From assembly GCA_020848995.1 (NCBI GenBank), contig JADLHA010000052.1, positions 34,305-98,304 on the forward strand: 64,000 nt of DNA. The letters are read 5' to 3'. Source of the stretch: Saprospiraceae bacterium. Its GTDB lineage: Bacteria > Bacteroidota > Bacteroidia > Chitinophagales > Saprospiraceae. The position numbers and the translations under genes were made by a program. The notes under the pieces were generated by a model that ran no database searches, had not been told where the DNA came from, and saw only the letters and a program-made list of their open reading frames with translations. This document shows positions 37,046 to 46,258 of the stretch, piece after piece; position 1 is the stretch's first letter; each line of letters begins with the position of its first letter.

Positions 37046-38569
37046 ATGGAAAAACAACAACGCAGTGGAATCGACCGGTTTTTGACTGTGGTAGAGCGCG
37101 CAGGCAATGCCCTTCCGCATCCGGCCAGCCTTTTTGCTTTGTTTGCCATCCTGGTCGTGGTGCTGAGCTGGGTGTTTAGCGCGATCGGTCTGACGGTGAC
37201 CCACCCAGGAACAGGTGAACAAGTCACTGTGGTCAACCTGCTTTCTGTAAGCGGCTTTCACCGGATCATCACCCATCTGGTCACCAATTTTACCGGCTTT
37301 GCACCGCTTGGGACGGTGCTCGTCGCACTGCTTGGAATTGGCGTTGCAGAAGGTCTTGGGTTGATCGGTGCCGCCTTGCGCCTGGTGGTCCTCAAAGCGC
37401 CGGCGCGCATGCTCACCATGGTGATCGTTTTTTGCGGCGTGATCAGCAACACGGCCAGCGAAGTGGGTTACGTTTTGCTGGTCCCTTTATCAGCCATCAT
37501 CTTCCATGCTGCGGGAAGGCACCCGCTGGCCGGGCTGGCCGCAGCATTTGCCGGCGTTTCGGGAGGCTACAGCGCCAACCTGTTTCTGGGTACGATCGAT
37601 CCCCTGCTATCGGGGCTTTCACAGGAAGCTGCGCGCATCCTGCAGCCGGAGTATTCGGTGAATCCCATGTGCAACTATTACTTCATGTTTGCTTCGACCT
37701 TTCTCATCACCTTTCTCGGCACCTGGCTGACGGAGAAGGTCGTCGAACCCCGGCTGGGAAAATATTCAGGAGATGCCCGTGCCGATGAGATCAAGCCGCT
37801 GAGTGGGGAGGAGCGACGCGGCCTCCGGTATGCATTTTATGCCTCGCTTCTGTTTGTAGCCCTGATCGCCGGGGGGCTCATCCCGTCGAATGGCTATCTG
37901 CGGCATCCCGAGACCGGCGATATTCTCAAATCGCCTTTTATGTCGGGCATCGTGTCCCTGCTGTTTTTTGGTGCTGCATTGGTGGGAGCCGCATACGGCA
38001 TCGGTGCGCGGACCCTGAAATCCGATGCCGACCTGATGAAAGGCATGGGCAAAAGCATGGAAACGCTGGGATCTTACATCGTGCTCGTGTTTTTTGCTGC
38101 GCAGTTCGTGGCTTTTTTCAATTGGACCAACATCGGAGTGATCCTTGCGGTCCAGGGCGCCGAAATGCTCAAGGCGTCCGGGTTTGGTCCCATCCCCCTG
38201 ATGGTCGCATTTATCTTCGTATCCGCGACAATCAACCTCATCATGGGCAGCGCTTCTGCCAAATGGGCGATCATGGCTCCAGTCTTCATCCCCATGTTCA
38301 TGTTGCTGGGTTATACGCCGGAATTTACGCAAGTGGCCTACCGCATTGGAGACAGCTCGACCAACATCATCTCTCCGATGATGTCGTACTTTGCACTGAT
38401 CGTGGCGTTCATTCAGCGATACCAGCCGGCAGCGGGGATCGGAACGGTGATCGCCACCATGTTGCCGTATTCGGTCACCTTTTTGATCGGGTGGATCCTG
38501 TTCTTTATTGCATGGATACTCCTTGACCTTCCGCTGGGGCCAGGTGCTGACCTCTACCTTGCCAAGTGA
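37046..38569 (+). CDS. AbgT-family transporter
   Basis: About 507 residues from the ATG at 37046 ([30 protein letters not shown]). The N-terminal [18 protein letters not shown] and later [43 protein letters not shown], and [18 protein letters not shown] are AbgT signatures. The family was described with p-aminobenzoyl-glutamate import in E. coli, and some members have been reported to export sulfonamides/PABA, so the direction and substrate here are open. There are about 13 membrane segments. It lies divergent to the acyltransferase-like gene and 68 bases upstream of the sensor kinase gene. Confidence 0.92.
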   Translation: MEKQQRSGIDRFLTVVERAGNALPHPASLFALFAILVVVLSWVFSAIGLTVTHPGTGEQVTVVNLLSVSGFHRIITHLVTNFTGFAPLGTVLVALLGIGVAEGLGLIGAALRLVVLKAPARMLTMVIVFCGVISNTASEVGYVLLVPLSAIIFHAAGRHPLAGLAAAFAGVSGGYSANLFLGTIDPLLSGLSQEAARILQPEYSVNPMCNYYFMFASTFLITFLGTWLTEKVVEPRLGKYSGDARADEIKPLSGEERRGLRYAFYASLLFVALIAGGLIPSNGYLRHPETGDILKSPFMSGIVSLLFFGAALVGAAYGIGARTLKSDADLMKGMGKSMETLGSYIVLVFFAAQFVAFFNWTNIGVILAVQGAEMLKASGFGPIPLMVAFIFVSATINLIMGSASAKWAIMAPVFIPMFMLLGYTPEFTQVAYRIGDSSTNIISPMMSYFALIVAFIQRYQPAAGIGTVIATMLPYSVTFLIGWILFFIAWILLDLPLGPGADLYLAK

Positions 38570-38636
38570 TACCGGTAGCAAAGCATTGCATTGACCTGGC
38601 GTTGTGTTCTCGGGTGGTTCCTGGTGTGTTGCCAGG

Positions 38637-39872
38637 ATGGGAAAGCTCCTGCAGGACGGATGGTGGCGTATCTTGTACGGCAATTTATCGCGAGCCATCG
38701 CGTTAACAGGGATTGTGAAAGGATTTTCCAAACCGGGACAAGTCAAGACCGCATGGTGGATAGTCGGGCTGGCATTTATGCTCATGCCGCTGGTTTATTC
38801 CAATTACCTCGGTAAAAAGTTGTCGGCACTGGAGCTAAAAAAGATCCAGCTGTTTGAAAAAACCCTTGCAGAGATCACAAACACCTCCAACCTGGATGCC
38901 GGTGAGGATGTCACGTACGAATTGGATATGTTGCACGCCATCATCGAAGACCTGCAGCTCGTCGTCATCAACAAGCACCAGGAAGTGATCGACCTCTACA
39001 ATTTTCCGGAAAAAACGGATACGGCGAAGGTATTGGCCGACCTCAAGCAGAGTGGTCCCGAACCCTTCGATTCGGAGGATTACCTCATTTATTACCGCTA
39101 TCCGTTCACCCTGACCCTGTTGAGTTATTTTCCACTCGTCCAGTTGCTGTTGTTGCTGTTGTGTGCAGCCGTCGGCTACGGTCTGTTCAATGCCTCTCGC
39201 CGCGAGGAACAGAACCGGGTTTGGGTGGGCATGGCCAAAGAGACGGCGCACCAGCTTGGCACTCCCATTTCCGGGCTGGTAGGATGGCTGGAAGCCCTTC
39301 GCAGCAGCCCGCGGGATCCCGAAACCGGAACCGTGCTCGAAGAAATGGGGAAGGACCTCGACAAGCTGCAACGCGTGGCGGACCGCTTTTCAAAAATCGG
39401 CTCGGTACCTGAGTTGGAAGCCCAGCCCGTGACCCCATTGCTCGAAGAAAGCATCCGTTACATCTCAGCCCGCGCCAGCCGGAACATCACCATTCGCCTG
39501 GAAGCCCCATCGGACAAGCCTTATGCTTTGCTCAACGCGAATTTATTTTCCTGGGTGATCGAAAACCTACTGCGCAACGCGCTGGACGCCATGGACCAGG
39601 AGGGGAGCATCGTTCTCCGCCTGTTCGAAGACAGCCGCTCGGTTCACCTTGAAGTCAGCGATGACGGTCGCGGAATGTCGGCAGCCATCAGGAAGCAAGT
39701 GTTTAAACCCGGCTTTACGACCAAAAAGCGGGGCTGGGGTCTTGGGCTGTCCCTCTCGCGCCGGATTGTGGAAAATTACCACCGGGGAAGGCTTTACGTC
39801 AAGGCGACTGAGCCAGGCAAGGGCACCACCCTGGCCATACAATTGCCCCGGCTTGCGGGCCCTGAGACATGA
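38637..39872 (+). CDS. Sensor histidine kinase
   Basis: About 411 residues from the ATG at 38637; a GTG at 38604 adds 11 residues. Two membrane segments (WWIVGLAFMLMPLVYS and LLSYFPLVQLLLLLLCAAVGYGL) bracket a ~95-residue sensor region. The dimerisation box is HQLGTPISGLVGWLEAL with the phosphorylated His near residue 205; the N box is NLLRNALDAM, G1 is DDGRGM, and G2 is GWGLGLSLSRRI. No response regulator is adjacent, so it is an orphan kinase by position. The HAMP domain is absent. Signal unknown. Confidence 0.9.
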   Translation: MGKLLQDGWWRILYGNLSRAIALTGIVKGFSKPGQVKTAWWIVGLAFMLMPLVYSNYLGKKLSALELKKIQLFEKTLAEITNTSNLDAGEDVTYELDMLHAIIEDLQLVVINKHQEVIDLYNFPEKTDTAKVLADLKQSGPEPFDSEDYLIYYRYPFTLTLLSYFPLVQLLLLLLCAAVGYGLFNASRREEQNRVWVGMAKETAHQLGTPISGLVGWLEALRSSPRDPETGTVLEEMGKDLDKLQRVADRFSKIGSVPELEAQPVTPLLEESIRYISARASRNITIRLEAPSDKPYALLNANLFSWVIENLLRNALDAMDQEGSIVLRLFEDSRSVHLEVSDDGRGMSAAIRKQVFKPGFTTKKRGWGLGLSLSRRIVENYHRGRLYVKATEPGKGTTLAIQLPRLAGPET

Positions 39873-39894
39873 ATTGCGGGGAACCATACATCCA

Positions 39895-39920
39895 TTGAGC
39901 TGCAAATCCCCTTACCTTTG
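39895..39920 (+). promoter_or_regulatory. Putative promoter of pckA
   Basis: TACCTTTG at 39913-39920 matches TAnnTTTG and lies 30 bases before the pckA ATG. The nearest TTG (39895-39897) is only 15 bases upstream, shorter than usual, so the -33 assignment is weak. Confidence 0.35.
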
Positions 39921-39950
39921 CCACCCTGAAACCGCTCAAAACGAAATAAG

Positions 39951-41567
39951 ATGAGTTTGTACGGCAAAATTTCTGCCAGGTGGCCGCTTGATCAGTGCGG
40001 CATTCACCCCAAAGCCAACCAATATTGCAATCTCTCCCAGGAGGAATTCGTGCGGGAGAGCTTAAACCGGAACCTCGGAACCCTCAGCGATACCGGGGCG
40101 CTGGTCATCCGCACCGGAGAATTTACCGGACGCAGCCCGGACGACAAATTTACCGTTGAAGACGGGACCACCCGGAATCAGGTTGACTGGAACAAGTTCA
40201 ACAAGCCTTTTCCAAAGGATAAGTTTCGCGCATTGCTCGGAAAGGTGTGCCGTTACCTCGATGAGCGGGATGTATTTGTGAGAGATGCCTATGCCTGTGC
40301 CGACCCGCGGTACCGGATTACCCTCCGCGTCATCGCAGAATATCCCTGGAGCGCCATGTTTGCCGGCAATATGTTCATTCGCCCCGAAGAGGGGGAATTG
40401 GATGGGTTTCTTCCCGAATGGACCATCTACTGCGCCCCCGGATTCCATGCTGACCCTGCGCAGGACGGAACGCGCCAGCACAATTTTTCGATCATCGATT
40501 TTGAAGAAAAGAAAATCCTGATCGGTGGCTCGGCCTACACGGGCGAAATCAAAAAATCTATATTCACCATACTCAACTTTCTTTTGCCGGTCGAGCAGGG
40601 CGTATTGCCCATGCATTGTTCGGCGAACGTTGGGGCTTCGGGAGATACGGCCATTTTCTTCGGCTTGTCGGGAACGGGCAAAACGACCTTGTCTGCCGAT
40701 CCGCAACGCAAACTCATTGGAGACGACGAGCATGCCTGGTCCGACCAGGGCGTATTTAATTTTGAAGGGGGGTGTTATGCAAAATGCATTGACCTGACCG
40801 AAGAGAAGGAGCCGGATATTTTTCGAGCAATACGTCCCGGTGCCCTGTTGGAGAATGTCATGTTCCGGGAGGGGACAAACATACCGGATTACCACAATTC
40901 GGCGATCACGGAAAACACCCGCGTTTCCTATCCGCTGGATCATATTTCCAATGCGCTGAGGCCATCTGTTGGTGGGCATCCTCAGAATATTTTTTTCCTG
41001 ACCTGCGACGCTTACGGCGTTCTTCCCCCCATCAGCAGGCTCAGCCGGGCGCAAGCCATGTACCATTTCATTTCCGGATACACCGCCAAGGTTGCCGGAA
41101 CTGAAGCCGGAGTGACGGAGCCCAAGGCAACGTTTTCTGCATGTTTTGGTGCGCCCTTTTTGCCCCTGCATCCCGCGCATTATGCCGAGATGCTCGGTCA
41201 GCGCATCGGGCGATTTGATCCCCGGATCTGGCTCGTAAACACGGGGTGGACCGGTGGCCCATACGGCGTGGGGAGCCGCATCCGGTTGGCATACACCCGT
41301 TCGCTGATCACGGCGGCCATGACCGGTCAATTAGATGGGGCGGAATATGGCCGGGATCAGGTGTTCGGACTCGAGCACCCGCTGCACTGTCCGGGTGTTC
41401 CCTCCGAAGTTCTGCAGCCCCGCAACACCTGGTCAGATCCTGCAGAGTACGATCGCACGGCGGCCAAACTTGCCGGATTGTTTGCATCCAACTTTGAGAA
41501 ATACCAGGACAAGGCCAGCGAGGAGATCCGTTCTGCAGGGCCCCGGCTGCAATACGCCGGTTCCTGA
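39951..41567 (+). CDS. pckA: Phosphoenolpyruvate carboxykinase (ATP)
   Basis: 538-residue gluconeogenic enzyme that converts oxaloacetate and ATP to PEP. The nucleotide P-loop is FGLSGTGKTTLSAD (about 237-250), followed by the kinase-2-like LIGDDEHAW; the substrate-binding RTGEFTGRSPDDKF (Arg61), the metal-binding His222 in MHCSANVG, and the late NTGWTGGPYG and RIRLAYTR motifs are all present. Length is typical of the ATP type. The stop is followed at 45 bases by a copy of the three-copy palindrome, and the next gene on the other strand converges on it. Confidence 0.97.
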   Translation: MSLYGKISARWPLDQCGIHPKANQYCNLSQEEFVRESLNRNLGTLSDTGALVIRTGEFTGRSPDDKFTVEDGTTRNQVDWNKFNKPFPKDKFRALLGKVCRYLDERDVFVRDAYACADPRYRITLRVIAEYPWSAMFAGNMFIRPEEGELDGFLPEWTIYCAPGFHADPAQDGTRQHNFSIIDFEEKKILIGGSAYTGEIKKSIFTILNFLLPVEQGVLPMHCSANVGASGDTAIFFGLSGTGKTTLSADPQRKLIGDDEHAWSDQGVFNFEGGCYAKCIDLTEEKEPDIFRAIRPGALLENVMFREGTNIPDYHNSAITENTRVSYPLDHISNALRPSVGGHPQNIFFLTCDAYGVLPPISRLSRAQAMYHFISGYTAKVAGTEAGVTEPKATFSACFGAPFLPLHPAHYAEMLGQRIGRFDPRIWLVNTGWTGGPYGVGSRIRLAYTRSLITAAMTGQLDGAEYGRDQVFGLEHPLHCPGVPSEVLQPRNTWSDPAEYDRTAAKLAGLFASNFEKYQDKASEEIRSAGPRLQYAGS

Positions 41568-41611
41568 TCACCCGATCCGAATCAGAAGAGTTTTTATTCC
41601 ATTCCCTGTTT

Positions 41612-41633
41612 AACTAACAAACGTTAGTTAGTT
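41612..41633. repeat. Near-palindrome copy B of a three-copy 22-bp repeat
   Basis: Contains CTAACAAACGTTAGTTAG. The two 11-base arms match except for one pair. It lies between the stop of pckA (45 bases upstream) and the stop of the last lipoprotein gene on the minus strand (20 bases away), so it sits at both 3' ends, as a bidirectional terminator would. Shares 20 of 22 bases with copy C at 59189 and 19 of 22 with copy A at 16196. Confidence 0.8.
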
Positions 41634-41653
41634 TGTTAAAAACCTGACGGAAT

Positions 41654-41965
41654 TCAATCCGGTTTTTGCGGCGGGCGGTATTCCGGGAAACTGACTTCCG
41701 GTTTTTCTGGGCGCACGGAATCGACGGGAATGGTGAGGCTGTCGTATTTGATGCGTTTGGACAGGACGATGAGCACTGAATCCGCAAGTCGTTCAATGTC
41801 CTGCTGCATTTTGCGCGTGCACTCCTCCGTTTTTTTTGTAGTAAACTGCTGCACCAGGGCGGCGAGTTTTTCTTCCGTCTGCCGGGCGATCACATCTTCT
41901 TCACGCGTGCAGGAGGTCAGGGTGCCGCACAGCAGGAGGAAGGATATGCAGAGGGCTTGTCTCAC
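41654..41965 (-). CDS. Small predicted lipoprotein, unknown function
   Basis: 103 residues. Lipobox LTSC at residue 19 ([19 protein letters not shown]). The mature part is charged and helical (EEDVIARQTEEKLAALVQQF, CTRKMQQDIERLADSVLIVL), then a Pro-rich tail (PEVSFPEYRPPQKPD). No family recognised. Its ATG overlaps the stop of the preceding small lipoprotein gene (ATGA), so it is translationally coupled to it. Last gene of the envelope operon that contains lptB. Confidence 0.65.
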   Translation of the reverse strand: MRQALCISFLLLCGTLTSCTREEDVIARQTEEKLAALVQQFTTKKTEECTRKMQQDIERLADSVLIVLSKRIKYDSLTIPVDSVRPEKPEVSFPEYRPPQKPD

Positions 41966-42213
41966 AGGCTTTGGCGCAATTTGAGGATCTCAGCCTTACG
42001 GGCTTCGATGATGGAATCGAGTTGGCTGTCGATGGTCGTGTGAGCGCGCACCGAACAAATGGAATCGAGTTCGCGTTCCAGGGCTGGCTGCATCCGGTGA
42101 AACAAACTGTCGGCGGCGATGCGCGACAGCCTTTCAATTTCCGCATTGCCGTTGCCGCAGGATGCGGATAGCAGCAAAAGGAGGAACATCGAGCAACAGC
42201 GATTAGCCTTCAT
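41962..42213 (-). CDS. Small predicted lipoprotein, unknown function
   Basis: 83 residues from the ATG at 42213 ([20 protein letters not shown]); lipobox SASC. The mature part is a single amphipathic helical stretch ([40 protein letters not shown]). The layout resembles that of the next lipoprotein gene (signal, then helix with a Cys near the middle), a possible ancient duplication. It overlaps the lptB 3' end by about 11 bases, and its stop overlaps the next start. Function unknown; a LPS-transport-linked role is inference from context. Confidence 0.62.
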   Translation of the reverse strand: MKANRCCSMFLLLLLSASCGNGNAEIERLSRIAADSLFHRMQPALERELDSICSVRAHTTIDSQLDSIIEARKAEILKLRQSL

Positions 42214-42949
42214 GGGGTGCGGTTCTCTTGCGCAATACAAAGTTCTGACCAAGGTAAATGCGGCGCACCGCTTCGTCGGCGGCGAGCTCTTCGGCTGTTC
42301 CAGACATCAGCATTTTACCGTCGACGATCAGGTAGGCGCGGTCGGTGATCGACAGCGTTTCGTGAACGTTGTGGTCGGTAATGAGGATGCCGATGTTGCG
42401 CAACCTCAGGTTGTCGATGATGGATTGGATGTCTTCAACGGCAATCGGATCAATTCCGGCAAACGGCTCGTCGAGCAGGATGAACGCCGGATCGGATGCC
42501 AGGGCCCTTGCAATTTCCGTGCGGCGGCGCTCGCCTCCACTCAGCGAATCTCCCTGGTTTTTTCTCACCTTTCCGAGGTTGAATTCGGAAATGAGCTGCT
42601 CCAGTTTTTCGCGCAGTTGCGCTCCGGTGAGTGGCCGCATTTCGAGAATGGCGCGAATGTTGTCTTCGACGCTGAGCTTGCGAAATACCGAGGGTTCCTG
42701 AGGCAGGTAGCCCAGGCCTTTGCGTGCCCGAACGTACATGGCGTCGCGGGTGATCTCCCGGTCATCGAGGAATACCCTTCCCGAATTGGGGGTGATGAAG
42801 CCAACGATCATGTAGAAGGTCGTCGTTTTCCCTGCGCCATTGGGGCCCAGCAGCCCGACGATTTCCCCCTGGCTGACTTCAATGGAAATGCCGTTGACGA
42901 CGGTGCGTTGTCCGTACATTTTTACCAGGGATTGGGTTCGCAGTTTCAT
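42203..42949 (-). CDS. lptB: LPS export ABC transporter ATP-binding protein LptB
   Basis: 248 residues from the ATG at 42949 ([18 protein letters not shown], the usual LptB start). Walker A is [17 protein letters not shown], the Q-loop/next segment [22 protein letters not shown] is characteristic of LptB, signature [15 protein letters not shown], and Walker [17 protein letters not shown]. An ATG at 42970 would add 7 residues and has GGGAGG upstream, but would overlap the upstream gene by 17 bases. It powers LPS transport through LptFG. No lptF/G/C is adjacent here. Confidence 0.94.
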   Translation of the reverse strand: MKLRTQSLVKMYGQRTVVNGISIEVSQGEIVGLLGPNGAGKTTTFYMIVGFITPNSGRVFLDDREITRDAMYVRARKGLGYLPQEPSVFRKLSVEDNIRAILEMRPLTGAQLREKLEQLISEFNLGKVRKNQGDSLSGGERRRTEIARALASDPAFILLDEPFAGIDPIAVEDIQSIIDNLRLRNIGILITDHNVHETLSITDRAYLIVDGKMLMSGTAEELAADEAVRRIYLGQNFVLRKRTAPHEG

Positions 42950-42953
42950 GTTG

Positions 42954-44516
42954 TCAGCGGATGTTTGCATTGACCTCCCAGTCTGCGCGCAACTCGGGCA
43001 AGGTGAAATAGTAAACGGCTTCTGCCTGGGTCCTGAGCAGAAAGTTGCCGGGATCCCAGCGGCCGTTGCGGTTCGGGTCTGCCATCAGGCGAAGCCGGTA
43101 CGTTCCTGGCAGGAGGTAGTTAAAATGAAATTCAACCGGCCAGGCATCCACGGCGACCATTGCAGACCGGACGACCAGATCTTCGAGCAGCAAATGTACG
43201 ATGAAAGCCTGGCCTTCGGCGACGGAGTCGAGCAGGATCCGCATGCTTCCAAAGCTTTCTGCGGTGGGTACGATGACGCGAAAGGTATCGGGACGGTTAT
43301 CCTGGCCGGCAGCGTTGCGCATAGCGGCAGAATCGAGGATCAGCGCGCATTCTTTTCCCGGAGGCCAGTTTGCAAAAATATGGCACTTGCGAGGGTCGGC
43401 CGCGTCGATCACCGCGTGCCGGATCACCACCAGCGAATCGGAACAGCGGATGCGCGAGGCGTCGATCGCAGTCAGTGGCAACGCAGCCGACAGCACCAGA
43501 CTGTCGACCGGAGACGGACGGCTCGCCGACAGGACCGGCACAAATCCGGTTCCGGAAACCACCAGCGGCCCCGCGACAAATGTATCGACATGCGATTCAG
43601 CCGTAATAACGAACGTTTGTTCGTCTAGGTCTCCATTCCAGATCACCAGGCTGTCATCACGCACCCAGCTCCAGTGTTTTCGTCCGCTTGACTGAATGCG
43701 CGGCGCGTCAACGGGGGAACGGGTAAATTTAACCTGCACCACACCAGAACGGATCCTGCTGCCAGCAGTGCGGAGCAAGGGCGGCTGGAGGCTCATCGCC
43801 AAAACCTGAAAGGAAGCTTCTGCATTCTCATTCAATTCAACCGGCGCAGTTGAAAAACCAACCAATTCTGCATTTTTGTCCAGAAGAAAATTCTTGTTTT
43901 TGTCTTCGAGCGCAAAAACTTCGTAGCGGCCCGCAGCCAGAAAGTCCAATGTAAACTGCCCCGCCTCGTCTGTCCAGGTATAATACAGGGGCTTTCCTTT
44001 GAGCAAGGCGCTGTCCGTTCCTTCCCGGAACAGGGAAACGAGCATGCCCTCGGTGGACTTTCCGCTGAATGCATCGGCAACGGAACCCCGCAACCGGAGG
44101 GAGTCGATGAAATTGCCGGTGGAGAAGACGTAGTTCAGTTTTCGCTGAACATTGCCCTTGGTGATGTCGCGGATGGCTTCGCCAAACTGAAGGGTATAGG
44201 TCGTCTGTGGCCGGAGTACTTCGCGTTCGTCGATTGCGATGGAAAGCACTTTTCCGCGGAGTTTCGTTTTTAAGGGAAATTCGACCGGTGGCGAAATCGC
44301 TATGTTTCCGGTGGGATTGTCCAGTCTGATCCATTCGTCAAACTGCAGGTGGATCTCGCGGCCGGAGAAGTTGAGGAGCGGACTGTTTCCGGGCCACGCG
44401 GAGACGAGCTGCGGCGGTGCAAGGTCCTCCGGACCTCCTGTGATGTTCTGGATGTTGGCGCATGCTTGCAAAAGCAAGGCCAGACAGCAAAGCCTGAGGC
44501 AGCTCAACGGGCGCAT
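42954..44516 (-). CDS. Ig-like (SbsA/Big_5 type) domain lipoprotein
   Basis: 520 residues from the ATG at 44516 ([22 protein letters not shown]), lipobox LLQAC; a longer frame upstream overlaps the GT2 gene and is not credible. The N-terminal ~110 residues are an SbsA-type Ig-like domain ([36 protein letters not shown]). A carboxypeptidase-regulatory-like segment follows ([25 protein letters not shown]). The rest is beta-rich repeats. I recognise the Bacteroidota family of Ig-like lipoproteins but not its function. Its stop lies 4 bases before the chosen lptB ATG. Confidence 0.75.
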   Translation of the reverse strand: MRPLSCLRLCCLALLLQACANIQNITGGPEDLAPPQLVSAWPGNSPLLNFSGREIHLQFDEWIRLDNPTGNIAISPPVEFPLKTKLRGKVLSIAIDEREVLRPQTTYTLQFGEAIRDITKGNVQRKLNYVFSTGNFIDSLRLRGSVADAFSGKSTEGMLVSLFREGTDSALLKGKPLYYTWTDEAGQFTLDFLAAGRYEVFALEDKNKNFLLDKNAELVGFSTAPVELNENAEASFQVLAMSLQPPLLRTAGSRIRSGVVQVKFTRSPVDAPRIQSSGRKHWSWVRDDSLVIWNGDLDEQTFVITAESHVDTFVAGPLVVSGTGFVPVLSASRPSPVDSLVLSAALPLTAIDASRIRCSDSLVVIRHAVIDAADPRKCHIFANWPPGKECALILDSAAMRNAAGQDNRPDTFRVIVPTAESFGSMRILLDSVAEGQAFIVHLLLEDLVVRSAMVAVDAWPVEFHFNYLLPGTYRLRLMADPNRNGRWDPGNFLLRTQAEAVYYFTLPELRADWEVNANIR

Positions 44517-44572
44517 GCGGCAAAAATACAATGGCGCGGCTTCCTCCGCATTGGACGTTCTGCCCACCCGCC

Positions 44573-45724
44573 TCATGAGGGTCTGCCCTTCCACTTGGTG
44601 GAGACGGGCAAAAGCGCAGAGAGCCCCGTTCCGATAAAGTACAGGTTGTGCAGGAACCAAACGGGCACAAGGTAAGCTTGCCAGCCCCTGAGTTGAAAAA
44701 ATTTCGTTGCGTTCGATTGCAGAAGGGTATCGGTAGCGAGTTGCAGCAGCATGGCAGCCAGGGATCCGAAAATGAGTGGGCGATGCATCGTGATCATTCC
44801 TGCGGTCAAGCCCGCAAGCCAGCTTGCGCGTTGCAGCCAGACGAAGGCCGCGAGAACAAAAATGCGATTCAGGCCCATCCAACGCAACTTGCCGGCCCAG
44901 CGCAACCGTTGCTGCATCAGCGAAGCCCATCCTTCAACTGCCCGGGTATCCACCATCAGCGAAGGCTGATGTGCGAACCGCAGACCTTTTGGATAGAGTT
45001 CGCGCATTCTGCGCAGCAGAAAGACATCGTCGCCAGAAGCGACGTCGTAATTGTGTTCGTAGGCATCGGCCTGCAGGAAAGCATCCCTCCGGTAGGCCAG
45101 ATTGGCTCCGCTGCACAAGTCGTGCGATCCATAAGCCAGGCCGGTTGCATTGACCAAACCGTTTGCGGTCAGGTCCAGCGCTTGAAAGAAACCGAGCAGT
45201 CCATTGGGAGCTGCAATGCGCACCGGTCCACAAACCAGGTGCACCCCCGGGTCGCGAAAATGTTCGAGCATTCCGTGTACCCAACCCTCCGGTACGATGC
45301 AGTCGGCATCGGTAGTGAGAATGATGTCGCCATGTGCGTGCTGAACCCCGTAGGCAATGGCCTTTTTCTTTGAGCCTTTGATGGTGGTACGTCGATACAC
45401 GCCCAGTTGCATCAGGGAAAACCGGGCATCGTCGATGGCTTCAAGCATGCCACAGGTGTCGTCTTCGGATTGGTCGTCAACGACGATGACTTCGAGCGCG
45501 CCAAAGGGATTGGATTGTTGCAGACAGGATTGTACGCAGGCGAGAATGTGGTCTTCTTCATTGCGAGCTGCGACGACGATGCTGGCGGAAAGTTTTGGAT
45601 CTTCCATTGCCTCCACCTTGCCGTCCACCTTGCGCCAGCGGAACAGGAACCGCACAATGACACCGCAATACAACAGGGAGAGCAGCAGTGGAAGAACAGA
45701 CAGCGTCAACACGTGGGAACTCAT
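44573..45724 (-). CDS. Glycosyltransferase family 2, membrane-anchored
   Basis: 383 residues. An N-terminal membrane segment (VLTLSVLPLLLSLLYCGVIV) precedes a GT2 domain with VVAARNEEDHI, VIVVDDQSEDDT, the DxD-like TTDADCIVPEGW, and the acceptor-side ASGDDVFLLRRM and QRLRWAGK (QxxRW) motifs, followed by two C-terminal membrane segments. The QxxRW type implies processive or polyprenyl-linked sugar transfer in the membrane. Acceptor unknown. It overlaps the preceding small membrane gene by 4 bases and is 56 bases upstream of the Ig-like lipoprotein gene. Confidence 0.88.
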   Translation of the reverse strand: MSSHVLTLSVLPLLLSLLYCGVIVRFLFRWRKVDGKVEAMEDPKLSASIVVAARNEEDHILACVQSCLQQSNPFGALEVIVVDDQSEDDTCGMLEAIDDARFSLMQLGVYRRTTIKGSKKKAIAYGVQHAHGDIILTTDADCIVPEGWVHGMLEHFRDPGVHLVCGPVRIAAPNGLLGFFQALDLTANGLVNATGLAYGSHDLCSGANLAYRRDAFLQADAYEHNYDVASGDDVFLLRRMRELYPKGLRFAHQPSLMVDTRAVEGWASLMQQRLRWAGKLRWMGLNRIFVLAAFVWLQRASWLAGLTAGMITMHRPLIFGSLAAMLLQLATDTLLQSNATKFFQLRGWQAYLVPVWFLHNLYFIGTGLSALLPVSTKWKGRPS

Positions 45725-46191
45725 TCGAAGAGGTCGTCGTAGCGGTGATCAGCTGCGACGGCCTGGCGGCGACGCGCCGGGCTTTCTTCTGTTCTGGATT
45801 CGATTTCTTCGTAGGGAGTAAACTGCGGATCCTGAACGGAAGCTGCCTGTTCGCGAACTACCCGTCCAAAGCGCTTAAAAATCCAGGATTTCAGGATGAG
45901 GCCGATGAGTACGATGGGCAGCCCCAGCAAGTTGATGGCAGCGCCGAGCAGGCCGCTGATGGGTTGTTGCGCGATCTGCCGGCCGACGGTTTGAACATGG
46001 GCTTTGAGCACGCGGGCGTCCATGATCAGCAGGACGATGAGCAAAATGGGCACGGCGTACCAGAGCAGGATGAACAGCTGGTAGAACAAGTAGAACAGCA
46101 GGGCGATGAGCAGCAGGAACATCAATCCACCGACAAGCCGCTCCCCGTAGGTTTTTCCGCTGGAAAAGTGATAGGTTTTGAATGCGCCCAT
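45721..46191 (-). CDS. Small membrane protein, unknown function
   Basis: About 156 residues from the ATG at 46191 (MGAFKTYHFSSGKTYGERL); an ATG at 46197 adds two residues. It has two or three membrane segments (GLMFLLLIALLFYLFYQLFILLWYAVP, ILLIVLLIMDARVL, LLGAAINLLGLPIVLIGLIL) and a charged tail. No recognisable domain. First gene of the six-gene envelope operon ending at 41654, with a TAATTTTG -7 element 9-16 bases before the ATG. The start overlaps nothing upstream. Confidence 0.6.
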   Translation of the reverse strand: MGAFKTYHFSSGKTYGERLVGGLMFLLLIALLFYLFYQLFILLWYAVPILLIVLLIMDARVLKAHVQTVGRQIAQQPISGLLGAAINLLGLPIVLIGLILKSWIFKRFGRVVREQAASVQDPQFTPYEEIESRTEESPARRRQAVAADHRYDDLFE

Positions 46192-46199
46192 GATCATCG

Positions 46200-46207
46200 C
46201 AAAATTA
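46200..46207 (-). promoter_or_regulatory. Putative -7 element of the envelope operon
   Basis: Minus strand TAATTTTG, matching TAnnTTTG and ending 8 bases before the ATG at 46191. A TTG occurs only 15 bases further upstream, slightly short spacing. The surrounding 46208-46250 sequence is strongly A/T-rich. Confidence 0.45.
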
Positions 46208-46258
46208 AAAAAATGTATTAAACAAAATAATAATATGTCTTAACGACCGGCAGGGTGT

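Noticed and set aside
35726..37276. Extended acyltransferase frame to 37276
   Set aside because: It overlaps the AbgT gene start; the ATG at 36928 begins the conserved N-terminus.
43605..43626. GAACGTTTGTTC-type palindrome resembling the three-copy repeat
   Set aside because: It lies inside the Ig-like lipoprotein gene in a normal codon context and matches the repeat core poorly.
42954..44930. Extended Ig-like lipoprotein frame to 44930
   Set aside because: It overlaps the GT2 gene, and the ATG at 44516 begins a clear lipoprotein signal peptide.
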